NCBI GenBank assembly: GCA_003586115.2 | Contig: QVOM02000073.1 | Location: 49,551,650-49,615,649 of the forward strand | DNA: 64,000 nucleotides | Direction of reading: 5' to 3' | Source: Salvator merianae | Taxonomy: Eukaryota; Chordata; Lepidosauria; Squamata; Teiidae | Shown here: one piece after another, positions 49,331 through 56,953 of the stretch | Layout: every line of letters begins with the position of its first letter | Position numbering within the stretch: position 1 is the stretch's first letter | The notes under the pieces: model-generated | What the model saw: the letters and a program-made list of their open reading frames with translations, nothing else | The model's database searches: none | Told to the model about the DNA's origin: nothing | Translations under genes and position numbers: made by a program

Positions 49331-52300
49331 CAGAGAGAACAAGTGGCAGTCTGGAAGCCAGCGGGGTGTGAATCCACTCTTCTGCCATCATATGCTGGGC
49401 AGAGCTAACAGCCCAGCACTGAGCTAAGGCAGTTGATAACCTAGTGGCTGCTGCTATTGCCATTGATACTTGGATCCTTCGATCAAGGGTAGATGGGGAA
49501 TTCCTGCTGGTTATATTGAGTCTCTCCTATACCGTGGCTGAAGCTGCATGTGTCCCCCAGGAGAAGAGTGGCAGCTCTGAAGAACCCTGTCTGCTGTGTT
49601 GATTAAGGGTGCCTCTACACAATTTGTATAATTTGCCTTTAAGAACGTTTCTCAGTGAAGGGACCACATTCATTGCCTGGGAAATGCAGTTTTTTTCATG
49701 TTCTTTTGGAAAGTGCTTCCAATGAAAAATGACAAAAAGCTCGTTGGAATTCACATTCAGCTGCTGTCACATGTTGTTAGAAGTGGGTATGGTTTTTTCC
49801 ATGCAGGTTTTTAAAGCTGTAACCATGGGATGGAAGGCATTCCTTTTACTTTAAAAAAATCACTCAAACCAGGCTGAAGCATGGACAGTTCCTATATATG
49901 GCCACTTATAATGCTTCTTAAACTGCATTCAGACCTTGCTTATTTATTCTGCTATATTTGGAAATTCCAGAATAAAGGATGGATATTCTGGAATATTCAG
50001 ATATAGCAGATTAAGTAAGCAATGTCTGGATGCAGTCTTAGAAGCCTACTAGTTTCGGAGCAATTCTTCTTCAGATAAGGCTGCCTCGTTTTCCCAATCT
50101 CTTGTCATCAGACTGTGACTTTGATTTCAAAGTAGCATCGTAGTAGAGTCTGTTTTGAAAAGCGTACTCAAAAGAGGACACTCAGGGATGCATATTCAAT
50201 CCCCCAAAGCTATGCAAGGGGTTTTGGATGAGATGAACAAAACTCAATCTAGTCATGGACTTTGTTTCTTGACAAAAGTTTTCCAGTATTGGCTATTTCA
50301 GATTTGTGGAAGTTACTGGATATGGTAATCAGTTCTGTGATCTCAGAACATGGCATCATAGTGGTGGTACTAAATGCTTTGTCTTTTTCTATGCTAGAGA
50401 ACAAATGAATATAAAACCTTTGACGAAATGGTGGTTGACTTTAAGAAAACCCTGCTTCACTCAGATCCTGTAGTTTTAGAAGAATTTTGTTGCAGCCTGC
50501 CATTCATTGATCTCTACTTGACATCCCTCGATCGACAGGATGCCACCATTTATAAGTATGTAACCCTTCTTTAAGAAGCATAAGACCATGTTTGTGTTAA
50601 TGTTCTCTTTACTTTAACAATGTCTATTGTTTTAAATTCTAAGAAAGCACTTCAGAATGTTGATGAATGATGGAATGTTTGCTTACTTTACAGAAGGCAA
50701 AGCATTCCCTATGAGAAGAAAGGTAGAACTTGAAAAAGATCTTTGCAGATTCAGGCAGATTTTAAAATGAAAGATAGTTCGTATACAGAACCACCATTCT
50801 GAACTGTCCCAGGATGGCAATATCAGATGTGCTATAATACTGTATTCAGATTACCCTCACAACAAATTCTTGAAATACCTTGCTTTAAATGAGAGTTACT
50901 GATTTCCAATGTTTTTTTTTTACTTTCTGTATGCATATTTTTGACAATACTATCACAGTGGCATCAGAGGAAAGGAACTTTTCTAAATTAAAGCTGATAA
51001 AATTTTAACTAATGTCAAACATGCACCAAGATCTACTCAGCAGTCTTGCAATACTATCCACAGAATATAATGAAGTAAAAAAACTTAGGATTCCATACAA
51101 TTTTGGAAGAGTTTGCAGAAGAGAAAGCAAGAAAGATCTCTTTATAAATATAGTTTTATTTTAACATGTCCTATGTCAAAATGTAAGCTAAAAATGCAGA
51201 TACTGTTTTGTTTCTAATAGAAGTATAAGCCTGAGACTTAATTTGAAAACACCTTAAATTCAGAAGGCCTTACAAACATGATCCAAATTAGGCCGCACAG
51301 TTGCAGACTACCCCACTCCCTTGTCTAGTTTCTGCTGCTGCTGCTGAAAGCAATGGCTGGTGGAGAGAGTTAAGGCCTAGAAGGGGTCCTGAGAATAGGA
51401 CCAGCACCACTTGTGGGTGGCACCAGTACAGAATGGAACATGAAGAGGGGATCACACCCTCCTGCCTCCTTGTTCAGCATCTTTGACATACTCCTCACTT
51501 CTGTTGTTGGTGTTCTGGTTGCTCCTTGGGCAGACTGAAAGCACTGCGAAGCATCGTGGTGTTCTAAAAGTTGCTGCAATGATGAGACAGACTTCTACCT
51601 GCAAGAACAAAGGTGTTCCGAGGCGTTCCATCACGGTTTAGATATCAGATTGGAACCTGAGCTTTTGGATATAACTGTGATATCCATCTTCAGAGGACTC
51701 GACTATTTGGAGAGCCAACTGCCACTGATGTTTTTCTGGATCTAGGGACTCTTCATATAGTTGATGGTGAGGAGTGGTTCTTGTCTTTGGTTGTGTGGCG
51801 TGTGGACTGTTGGACTGTTGGAATGTTGGACTGTTGCTGGCTGTTGGCTATTTGCATAGACCTTAGTGACCAGCTGATAACTCATTGTGTGCTTGACAGC
51901 CTGTGGTTCTTAGCACAGCCATTGATGTCTGGCTGCTGACCATGAGCAGTTTGTTATTTGTGTGGTGCTTAAGGAAGCATGACTGGTTATTGTCACTGTT
52001 ATTCATGGTTGGTTCTTGGCTGTTTTTAAAAAGAGCCTTCCAGGTTTTGCTAAGGCAGTGTCCTTAGGCTTTTATATACTCAGTGATTTGTCTTATATAC
52101 TCTGTGATTTCTTGGCCCCTTTTCTATAGGAAAATATTTCTTAAGAAGCATGTAGTTTTGCAAAAACATTGTAACCTAACAAAGCCACAGAAATAAGTGA
52201 CATAGGGATCTGTCAGACCTGGTAAAAATTCCAACAGGTTGTTGGCATTGTGGCAAGATCAGCAGGCAGCCCTTACAGCATGTTGGGGTTCTGTTGCTCT

Positions 52301-55300
52301 ATAGCCCTCGAAATTTGTAATAAAATTAGGGCAGAAGTTTTCCTACTATCTTTAACATTCTGACTCGTGGCCTGGCTAGGAGCTCCTCTGACACAGTTCC
52401 AGATTCAGCTTCCGGCAGTTTGCCACCTGCATGAAAAAAACCCAAACTAAAGTGCTGGACATGATGAGCTCCCATTTTGTGGGAAAATGCCAGGATTTAT
52501 TTAAAAGCCAGCATTTCCCCATGCTGTCTGGAAACAGCCAGAGGTAGATAAGATAATGTAAGGAAAGTGGGGAAAAACAGGCAAAATGTTTACTTCCTTG
52601 GGGGAACAATTTGTCTGCATCTATAAGATCTAAGGTTCGACTCTTGACGTATCTCAGTGGAGGTAGGAAAGCCCTTTGCTTGAAAGGCTGCAGAGCTGCT
52701 GTTGGTCAGTGCAGGTAACAGTGCGCTAGGTGGAGAAGTGATCTCATGTGGGTTAAGACAGCCTCCCATGTTCCTTACAACAGTGGTCCCCAACCTTTTT
52801 TGCACCAGAGACCGACTTCAAGCAAGACCATTTTTTCATGGCCCAGCAGGGTGGGATGGGGGTGGGGCAGGGATGGGGTTTTGGTCATATGGGGGCGGGG
52901 TTATAGAGGGGGTTGGAGTTTAGTGCATACTTATCATTTAATTATGACATTTATAATGTGAATGTGACTCGCGCCCCACATAATGTGCTGTGCCGGGAGC
53001 CGCGTCACTGAGGCCAGCCCACTTCCCCACCCCGTCATGCCCTGCATAATGTTCTCTGAGCCGCCGCAGAGCAGAGCACACTGTCAGTGTTTAGTGCTGG
53101 TCTGCGGCAGCACCGCGGACCAGCAAAAAAACCCCAACGGCCCAGTCCTGATCCGTGGACCGGTGGTTGGGGACCCCTGCCTTACAACATAGGAAGCAAC
53201 AATGTTTCATTGAAACCTGCTAAATTCATATAGAATGACTTGCCTTAGTCTCAGATCTGTGTGCAGCATGTATAGCCATTGAAAGCTAATGTGTTTGTCC
53301 CAGGAAAAAAAATAAATGCAGGTGTTTCTATTGGCACAACTATAGGCACCATTTTAAAAGACTGTTCCAGTGCTAACACCTAGTACATTGCAAAGAAGGT
53401 GCTTGCCAAAAAGGACAAATGTTCTTCTATAGGTTGTAGCCGCCCAGTGATTAGGTTTGAATTTTCTGCCTGAATGAAAAATGGGCACAAAGTGCTTGCC
53501 CCTCTGCTTTTGCAAACCTCTTCTAACTATAAATGCTGCCTCTCAGGACATCAAATACATTGCCCTCTGGTATTGTTCCCAACCTGTTTTCTTTCTAAGA
53601 TCAACAGATTATCTTCTTTCCCAAACATTTTGTATTGTGATGCAAACTCCGTGTGATGTCAGTTATTCTCAGATGTCTTGCTAGAACAAGAATCATTCAA
53701 ACTTCCTGTAAACTGGCATCAGTGCACCTTGTCCTTGTCTCTGCTTCTGGGCATCTGAAGGTCATTAGCCTACATTTGTTGCTATAGTTAGATTTTCAAG
53801 AATGTCATGTGGCTCATGAGAAATAAATCACGAGACAAAGGACATGTGCAGTGGGTGGCCTTGTATCTATAGTTTATGCTTCTCTTTTATGGAAATGCCT
53901 ACCAGTGCCACAGGGCTAGATGGTTTTGTTGCTCTTCCATTGAGGATGGAGGTCAAGAATTCACGCTGCTGTTTACCAAAAAAAAAAAAAAAAAGGCAAA
54001 ACACAAGAAACAGGAAAGAACAACAAAAGACAAATCTCGCAGTGTAACAAATTTAATATTTATTTATTTAAATTAAATTAATACTTGATTTTAAAATATA
54101 TTTACATGGAGAATTCTATCATTGAACACATATAGTCTTTCTTACATCCTAATGAGTATGACATCCATTATAAATCAATTACCTGCCAAAAATAGCCTAT
54201 ATGTGATCCACTATAAGAATTAGGACTAAAACTCAAGCTTCCAAGGTCCACTGTCAATCAGAACTGTATAATACACTGCCAAAGGTGATTCAGCTGTAAT
54301 CTAGTCTTAATCAATGGCAAATCAATGTCAAATTGGTTAGTCCTTGATAAATGTCCAGGTGTCAGAATACAACAAACCTATAACATACGAACTCATACTA
54401 TTGCAGCCAATAGCAATGACTCAATAAAAATATTATAGCAAATAACCAAGTTAAAATTAACATAAAACATCAGTAGTCCATAAAACCCTATGATAATAAG
54501 AATGAATGACTTACAAGGAACAAGGAAGTTGTAAAAAAGAAGCATCACCAATAGTAGTACATATACACACATCCAATCTGCACTAATAACCTAAGCTGCC
54601 TCCAGACAGCAAGAGTCAATGTGGAATTTAAACAAGATTCCCCTGCTTACTCTCAAATATGGTGAGTTGCTTTTGTGATTGGCTTCCAGCAGCCCCTGTC
54701 AGGCCAATCAAGCACCCACTTGTTGCTTCCCATAGGCCTGGCTGGATTCCAGTAGCCCCAATTGGGTTGATTGCAAAAGCTGCTGTCCAGATGTGAAGAT
54801 AAACAGGATTTTAGCAGCATTGCAGTGCGCTCTTTATGTGCTGCAATCAGTACTATATTGGGAATGCTGGGAGGATCCCAGGAATATCTTGCCTCTGGAG
54901 GCAGCCCAAGTGGGGACTAATCCTGATAATACTTAATGCACATCAAAAGAATGTGCCAATCTAAAAAGAGGACATTGCATTGCACATAGGTCTAAAAACG
55001 AAAACAGAACTGACCAATTAATCTCTTCATTCAAATCGCAAGAATTCATCATTTTCAATGTATAAATTCACACGAGGGACCCATTGAATTTATGTACCTT
55101 ATATTAGAGTCACAGTTTTCAATATTCTTTACTGCATGATGGAATTATATTAAGTACGTTTTGCTCGTTTTCTCGTTCCAGACTGCAAGAACTCTATTAT
55201 GAAATAGTTGCCACTTTGACCACCCTGCTGCATGAAACGGATACAAAATCTCTGCAAGCCTTGCAGGCCCTTAAGGCAAAACCCAGCTCACCCACCGGGT

Positions 55301-55329
55301 CACCCACAACTGGGGATCGAAATACCTAG
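16245..55329 (+). CDS. CATSPER3: CATSPER3, complete gene of 8 coding exons (425 aa)
   Basis: This encodes cation channel sperm-associated protein 3, one of four pore-forming subunits of the CatSper calcium channel in the sperm flagellum. Coding exons are 16245-16378, 21058-21211, 27065-27304, 41888-42070, 45699-45839, 48092-48211, 50398-50555 and 55182-55329. They join without a stop into 1278 nt. All introns are GT-AG and phases agree (introns 1 and 7 are phase 2, the rest phase 0). The predicted topology is one six-segment domain: S1 about 64-81, S2 98-114, S3 131-143, S4 155-171, S5 188-210, pore filter T237-V-D-G-W241, S6 258-281, then a charged helical tail. Segments such as VDGWTDLQ, KLQELYYEIV and LPFIDLY are nearly identical to mammalian CATSPER3; human CATSPER3 has about 398 residues. 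Position next to PCBD2 agrees with human synteny. It appears intact and functional. Confidence 0.96.
16379..21057 (+). other. CATSPER3: CATSPER3 intron 1
   Basis: This is a 4679-bp intron. Contents: a fragment of the 'actgcaagtcccatcatc' squamate repeat at about 16690-16830; a retroposon tail with (TTAT)n at 17303-17400; a 36-bp tandem duplication at 17985-18056; a LINE-like 3' end at about 19040-19130 (GGACTAGATGGGCC, CTAATCCAGTGGGC, TTGGTATGTTC); and another retroposon tail at 19655-19800. No additional exon was recognised. Confidence 0.65.
17985..18056 (+). repeat. 36-bp direct tandem duplication (2 copies)
   Basis: Copy 1 (17985-18020) begins CAACAAACCATGTCCGCC and copy 2 (18021-18056) begins CAACAAATCATGTCTGCC; both continue TACCATTATTTCTCC(T/C)GA. 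They differ at only three positions, so the duplication is relatively recent. Confidence 0.9.
21058..21211 (+). CDS. CATSPER3: CATSPER3 exon 2 (S1 segment, residues 45-96)
   Basis: The acceptor is CTGTTTCCAG and the donor GTAAAA. The exon encodes RTDTDLYKFIEQLFYHPLFK, then the S1 helix SFMISIITLNAIFLAV, ending in YESNFFLE. It corresponds to the human segment around KRVIMSRFFKIIMIS. The frame stays open for about 80 nt upstream of the acceptor, and another AG (21028-21029) lies there; the acceptor at 21057 is preferred because it matches the phase of exon 1 and the mammalian exon start. Confidence 0.93.
23554..23781 (-). pseudogene. Gypsy integrase N-terminal zinc-binding fragment
   Basis: The minus-strand frame contains HYHHDAHTVGHYDFLKILL followed by YWWPSLPKDIEF. 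This matches the H-x-H spacing and the WWP of the integrase H2C2 domain in Gypsy elements; the downstream cysteine pair and the catalytic core are not recognisable. A short RNase H-like piece (GTLINLVDVLSRK) lies just before it at about 23855-23895. Confidence 0.75.
24298..25260 (-). pseudogene. Gypsy reverse transcriptase fragments
   Basis: On the minus strand, 25119-24802 carries YRALNKISFKNHYPL, VFTKLDLREPYHHIQI and EWKTAFY, the conserved fingers/palm motifs of Gypsy RT. The segment 24621-24298 carries DFLGYYISDKGIAKDPNKI and SFLGFASFYRKFI, the thumb/connection region. Residues upstream (25260-25130) resemble the pre-RT region (FPDVFAESK). The YxDD box region between the two pieces is degraded. 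Confidence 0.85.
26496..26900 (-). pseudogene. Gypsy gag fragment with CCHC zinc knuckle
   Basis: The minus strand encodes LCLYCRTAGHSVTDC, an intact C-x2-C-x4-H-x4-C nucleic-acid-binding knuckle. Upstream of it (higher coordinates) lies a capsid-like stretch with QGKESVAAYASGFQML, a motif typical of Gypsy gag proteins (VxxYxxxF). Stops and frameshifts separate the two parts. Confidence 0.75.
27065..27304 (+). CDS. CATSPER3: CATSPER3 exon 3 (S2-S4 segments, residues 97-176)
   Basis: This 240-nt exon is phase 0 at both ends, with acceptor TTTCCCCTTCAG and donor GTAAAT. It encodes S2 (LIILAIYTTEFLLNVYL), the S2-S3 loop DPIQYWKDGY, S3 (AAVLFIAYLPYTI) and the voltage-sensor-like S4 (GFQALRVLKLIYYSSG). 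The human counterpart has VDPINYWKNGY and SLRILKLIGYSQG. Basic residues in S4 are few: K158, R164 and K167. The relic of a Ty3/Gypsy element ends about 100 bp before this exon. Confidence 0.96.
29439..29482 (+). repeat. (TTTCCA)n/(TTTTCA)n simple repeat, leading into a retroposon tail
   Basis: Six-base units of TTTTCA then TTTCCA repeat about seven times. They are followed by TATATTTATATCCTGCTC and CAGGGCAGGTCACAGC (to about 29560), the common tail of squamate retroposons, then an A-rich stretch. Confidence 0.8.
30389..30599. mobile_element. 211-bp palindromic (foldback) hAT-like MITE
   Basis: Nearly the whole element is one inverted repeat: arms of about 100 bp (30389-30489 and 30500-30599) around a loop near TGCTTAGTG. 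Left arm words such as GACTTTAAGGGCGGGTGTTT and GCCATGGCTGTTCAT-like sequence recur as reverse complements in the right arm. The ends are CAG...CTG, and the 8-bp flanks CCATTAAC (30381-30388) and CCACTAAC (30600-30607) match at 7 of 8, fitting a hAT target-site duplication. It has no coding content. Confidence 0.85.
31484..31665 (-). repeat. tRNA-derived SINE (minus strand)
   Basis: TTATCCTCACAACAGCCTTG followed by TGAGGTAAGGTAGGCTG, and later GGGATTTGAACCCAGG, are the reverse-complemented body and box-B-like part of the squamate tRNA-derived SINE. The promoter head lies at the high-coordinate end. It is an old, diverged copy. Confidence 0.75.
33593..33735. mobile_element. short hAT-like MITE
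   Basis: It begins CAGGGGTCTCAAACTTCGG and ends AGTTAGAAACACCTG, with inner arms CCAGATGTTCCTGAAC / CCAGAAACATCTGGAG. The 8-bp flanks agree at 5 of 8. It resembles the element at 5466-5596 in termini and length. Confidence 0.6.
33940..34440. mobile_element. non-autonomous DNA-transposon-like repeat, copy A
   Basis: It shares an ordered set of words with 43650-44130: 'gatctggaat', 'gttt/tccagactac', 'catagc(g/a)tgccac', 'ctcCAGA' and 'ttcctagc', at comparable spacing. It has an internal inverted pair (CATAGATCCGCATGCTAG / CTAGTGTGGATCTATG) at 33975-34005. Family and class are not identified; assignment as a DNA transposon is an inference from its short non-coding structure. Confidence 0.5.
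34640..34935 (-). repeat. tRNA-derived SINE (minus strand) with purine-rich tail
   Basis: The (AGA)n tract at 34631-34653 corresponds to the 3' tail. It is followed by TTTTTATACCCCGCTTTTCT and CAAAGCGGCTTACAAGG. At the other end, GCCTTGAACTCTGATCC and GCCTTAGCCTTCTGCGCCAC are the reverse complement of a tRNA-like head. The structure is a full-length SINE lying antisense to CATSPER3. Confidence 0.75.
35940..36700 (+). mobile_element. L2/CR1-group LINE, ORF2 C-terminal part
   Basis: The frame at 36074-36667 is open for 197 codons. It reads as the end of a LINE ORF2: LQLMQNAATRLLTGTAS, LKELHWLPVCYRAQFK, RAFSVMVPRLWNSFPPEV and FRKAVKAHLFAL. A TGA at about 36062 interrupts the expected upstream frame, and coding resemblance continues back to about 35940. 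It is a 5'-truncated retrotransposon, not a host gene. Another repeat fragment (GAGAAGGCCTTCTTG... at 36750-36890) follows it. Confidence 0.85.
37755..38165. mobile_element. non-autonomous DNA-transposon-like repeat, copy B
   Basis: Weakly similar in layout to copies A (33940) and C (43650), with 'taccagaccatggg', 'cagaggctcc', 'gaagctcatgcaa' and 'ggtaagtaca' near its right end. Internal inverted words (CTTGCTAGTATATTGG / CCAGCAAGTGTACTAGG) occur near the left end. Boundaries are approximate. Confidence 0.4.
39555..39745 (+). repeat. tRNA-derived SINE
   Basis: The order GTGTTGTGGCCAGAGTGTC (box-A region), a diverged box B, AAGGTGACTTTGGGACACTT, TGTTGTGAGGATGAAATGGA and GAGCTCCTTGGAAGAAAG matches the squamate tRNA-derived SINE from head to tail. 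It is old; box B is too diverged to serve as a tRNA gene. Confidence 0.8.
40040..40290 (+). repeat. interspersed repeat, inverted relative to 60835-61060
   Basis: The words TTTAATCCGTAT, TTTTAACACAGACTCA, GGATGCAGTCCCAAAGTTCAA and TCTTGACTTCACAGGGGC occur here in the same order as in the reverse complement of 60835-61060. Similarity spans about 220 bp. The element class is uncertain. Confidence 0.7.
40921..41045 (+). repeat. 45-bp minisatellite, about 2.8 copies
   Basis: Units starting near 40921, 40966 and 41011 share (G/T)GGGAGAGAAAGG(A)A, (G)GATACATT(G/A)TC and a TCTT(G) end. The third unit is partial. The preceding 40 bp may be a further degenerate unit. Confidence 0.75.
41888..42070 (+). 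CDS. CATSPER3: CATSPER3 exon 4 (S5 and pore helix, residues 177-237)
   Basis: The exon is 183 nt and phase 0, with acceptor CTCTCCCCAG and donor GTAATT followed by a long T-run. It encodes the S4-S5 linker ILMAALGHTAKN, S5 (VIYVLVLLFLLMFIFAILG), the turret GNPETGDPQNWG and the pore helix LAAAFFTLFSLVT. The last residue, T237, is the first of the selectivity motif T-x-D-x-W that is completed by exon 5. Human CATSPER3 has DHDNWGNLAAAFFTLFSLAT here. Confidence 0.97.
42071..45698 (+). other. CATSPER3: CATSPER3 intron 4
   Basis: This 3.6-kb intron begins with a T(16) run right after the donor. It contains a repeat-like block at about 42540-43000 (class unknown) and the DNA-transposon-like copy C at 43650-44130. 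The rest shows nothing recognisable. Confidence 0.65.
43650..44130. mobile_element. non-autonomous DNA-transposon-like repeat, copy C
   Basis: It shares ordered words with copy A (33940-34440), including 'catagcgtgccac', 'ccagactac' and 'ttcctagc'. Inverted words ATCCAGATCAGGGC / GCCCTGATCTGGAT lie at 43790-43819, forming a near-perfect hairpin. The ends resemble GGGCCCATCTGTGCTTA / GCTTACTTGTCCAGTGC but the borders are not firm. Confidence 0.5.
45699..45839 (+). CDS. CATSPER3: CATSPER3 exon 5 (filter and S6, residues 238-284)
   Basis: The exon is 141 nt and phase 0, with acceptor AATTTTCAG and donor GTAGGT. It opens with VDGWTDLQEELDNRKF, the aspartate-containing calcium-selective filter and its exit, and continues with S6 (TFTIVFILLGFFVFFNMFIG) and VVIMDIQ. 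The sequence is strongly conserved with human (VDGWTDLQKQLDNREF). D239 corresponds to the acidic residue of the Ca2+ filter ring contributed by each CatSper subunit. Confidence 0.97.
45840..48091 (+). other. CATSPER3: CATSPER3 intron 5
   Basis: A repeat-like block at about 46120-46570 resembles the copy A-C family loosely. A piece related to the Harbinger-like MITE family lies at about 47390-47530 (TAGTCCCAGGATAC...GATATCCTGTAATAA). G- and C-homopolymer runs lie at 47709-47718 and 47941-47953. Confidence 0.55.
48092..48211 (+). CDS. CATSPER3: CATSPER3 exon 6 (C-terminal helix, residues 285-324)
   Basis: This 120-nt, phase 0 exon has acceptor GTGCCCCACAG and donor GTTAGC. It encodes ESTDQYEEKLKAERHAALIS and ILKRQQEEIEDVLSQQ, a highly charged stretch with heptad-like spacing, probably a coiled coil. 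The human equivalent contains VILQRQQEEISRL. The donor is a weaker GTTAGC type. Confidence 0.93.
48212..50397 (+). other. CATSPER3: CATSPER3 intron 6
   Basis: The intron contains a (GT)n(GA)n microsatellite at 49290-49336 and a GT-rich stretch at 49205-49252. A short inverted pair flanks 49922-50036 (CATTCAGACCTTGCTTATTT and its approximate reverse complement), suggesting a small MITE. No other feature was recognised. Confidence 0.6.
49290..49336 (+). repeat. (GT)n(GA)n microsatellite
   Basis: About 12 GT units pass directly into about 9 GA units, followed by CAGAGAGAAC. Long open frames on both strands here are artefacts of the repeat. Confidence 0.95.
50398..50555 (+). CDS. CATSPER3: CATSPER3 exon 7 (residues 325-376 plus split codon)
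   Basis: The acceptor is TTTTTCTATGCTAG and the donor GTATGT. The exon encodes YKTFDEMVVDFKKTLLHSDP, then VVLEEFCCSLPFIDLYLTSL and DRQDATIY, ending with the bases AA that join the A of exon 8 to make K377. Human has SLPFIDIYFSTLDYQDTTVH, so homology is clear. Confidence 0.96.
52781..53179. mobile_element. hAT MITE with perfect 8-bp duplication, 399 bp
   Basis: The termini CAGTGGTCCCCAACCTTTTT and CCGGTGGTTGGGGACCCCTG are inverted repeats of the widespread vertebrate hAT 'CAGTGGTCCCCAACC' type. CCTTACAA is present on both sides (52773-52780 and 53180-53187) without mismatch. The interior is GC-rich with the words GCCGCGTCACTGAGG and CCGCCGCAGAGC. It has no transposase. Confidence 0.92.
54594..54906. 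mobile_element. Harbinger-like MITE, 313 bp
   Basis: The ends AGCTGCCTCCAGAC and CTCTGGAGGCAGCC are inverted repeats. The left 60 bp aligns with the left end of 56530-56953 (shared AAGAG...CAA...AAACAAGAT order). The flanks (CTA / CAA) do not form a clean duplication, so the insertion is old or the edges have mutated. Confidence 0.65.
55182..55329 (+). CDS. CATSPER3: CATSPER3 exon 8 (residues 377-425 and stop)
   Basis: The acceptor is TCTCGTTCCAG. The exon opens with LQELYYEIVATLTTLLHE, identical to human over LQELYYEIV, and then becomes lineage-specific: a Leu/Ala-rich stretch and a Pro/Ser/Thr-rich tail ending GDRNT. The stop is TAG at 55327-55329. The low-complexity tail makes this protein longer than the human one. 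Confidence 0.96.
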
Positions 55330-55434
55330 AAGGTTACTGTCTTTGTGTTTGAAAAAAATCAATGGAATTAATGGCACAAGCACTGTCAACTTCTTTAAAC
55401 AACTGGGATTTTACCTCGTTTGTGCTCAGATCTT

Positions 55435-55446
55435 GATAAAAGTAAA
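55435..55446 (+). terminator. CATSPER3: candidate variant poly(A) signal for CATSPER3
   Basis: The adjacent hexamers GATAAA and AGTAAA, both known weak variants, lie 106-117 nt after the stop and are followed at 55470-55486 by the G/T-rich AGTGTCTTTGTGGCTGG. Variant signals and short 3' UTRs are common in testis transcripts. The nearest canonical AATAAA I noticed is at 57878, 2.5 kb away. Confidence 0.35.
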
Positions 55447-56529
55447 TCTGCTTTAGTTGCTTCCGCAAAGTGTCTTTGTGGCTGGATCATTTTCGATCTT
55501 TACAGCCTCAGTTCAAACTGTGAGATCATATCCTGTGATTTTTCATGAGGGCCATGTGGCAGCTGTTAAGAGGTAAACCCAGATGGAGTGCAAAGGAATA
55601 ATACTTCTGTCTAGGCAGGAGGGGTTTCCTCTTTTCGGTTGTATGGATGGGAAAGCTTTTTGTGTTTTTGTGAAAAGTTGCTTCTAAGAGTGGTCAATAG
55701 GAGTATAAAAGTGCACCTATAAGTATATAATGCTGGCCAGATGTTTTAGGCTGTCAACCCCATCTTCTTAGCATGGCCAGTGGTCAGGGATGATAGGAGT
55801 TGTCATTCAGCATTGGGTGAATTCTTGACTGGGAAAATCTGAGACTGGTTGCAACTACATGATACCACATGCCAGATACAGCCACCCCCTGCCCAAGTGA
55901 CTGTTTGGAGTGACTTAATATCAGAAGAAGAGAAAAAAACCTTTTAACAGCATCCCAATAGCTGAGTTGGCATGGGTAGTGATGTTTGACCATTGCTATG
56001 TCCCCCTGCAAAAGACCTGGAATTTCAGACCTTGTAAATGGAATGTGGCATGACTTCCAGATCTACCTCCTGTCTACTTCTTGTCCCAGGCCAGTGTGCT
56101 CGGCCAGGACACTCTGCTTCTGAAGGGGGCTTTCACCTGCAGATGTTTTTTGGATAGCATGGAAGACGAGGTGGAATCTTAGACATTTGTCATAGGTCCT
56201 CTCATCCTTGCACCTGCTCCTGGGAATGCTAATGCCATCCAGTCCCACAAGGCACTTTGAGTGTATGAATCCTTAGAGTGGGAAACTCAAAAGATAGTTG
56301 CTGGGTTTGGGTTCCTGGGTACATTTGGTCCATTGAATTTGAATTTCAAGGCATTGTGTGCTTATTTGGTAGACATAGAAAATGAGTTAGTTTGGAGATC
56401 TGGATGGTCACATTCTAGCTGCATGGTGTGATGATAATGTCTCCACAGATTCATCCATACTTAGGATGAGAAACAACTTTCTGTGGATCCTTTTTTGGTG
56501 GGTGCAAACTTTCTCTGATAAGATTCTTA

Positions 56530-56953
56530 GGCTGCTCCCAGATGGTAAGAGGCAACATGGGATATAAACAAGATCCCACAATTGCCTCTTTCTGTGTTCT
56601 ACCAGACATACAATGCAAACACCAGGTTACCTGCATGTCTAGCAAGCAGCATATGAGATTGGCCCACTGGGGACTTCTATGAGCTGGCCAAGCACCCACT
56701 CCCTTTCTTTTATTGCTTTGTCTGTGCACTTGGCTGACTCTCGGAAGTCCCCAGTGGGTCTTTGCCATATGCTGCTTGCAAGAGATGTTGGTAAGTCAGG
56801 CTATTATGGGAAACCCAGTGTCACTGCTGGATTTCCCGAAATAACATTGCAATACATTGTTTGTGCATTGCAGTCAGCTCTTCATTAGGAGTGCCATGAG
56901 TCCAGTGAAATGCTTAGAGGATCACAAGGTTTACCTTGCATCTGGAAGCATCC
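56530..56953. mobile_element. PIF/Harbinger-like MITE with TTA duplication, 424 bp
   Basis: The ends GGCTGCTCCCAGATG and CATCTGGAAGCATCC are inverted repeats, and TTA lies on both sides (56527-56529 and 56954-56956). Length, termini and duplication match the copy at 7535-7961. An inner inverted pair (GCAAGCAGCATATG...GCCCACTGGGGACTTC and its complement at 56740-56785) makes a large hairpin. Confidence 0.75.

Larger units (their letters stand above)
50556..55181 (+). other. CATSPER3: CATSPER3 intron 7
   Basis: This 4.6-kb intron holds a hAT MITE at 52781-53179, an A-run at 53979-53995 and a Harbinger-like MITE at 54594-54906. The stretch 50560-52770 shows no recognised feature except clustered GGACTGTTGGA(AT/CT)GTTGG repeats at about 51805-51845. 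Confidence 0.65.

Noticed and set aside
49071..49463. 130-codon minus-strand open frame
   Set aside because: It is centred on the (GT)n(GA)n microsatellite and reads as Ser-Leu and His-Thr runs.
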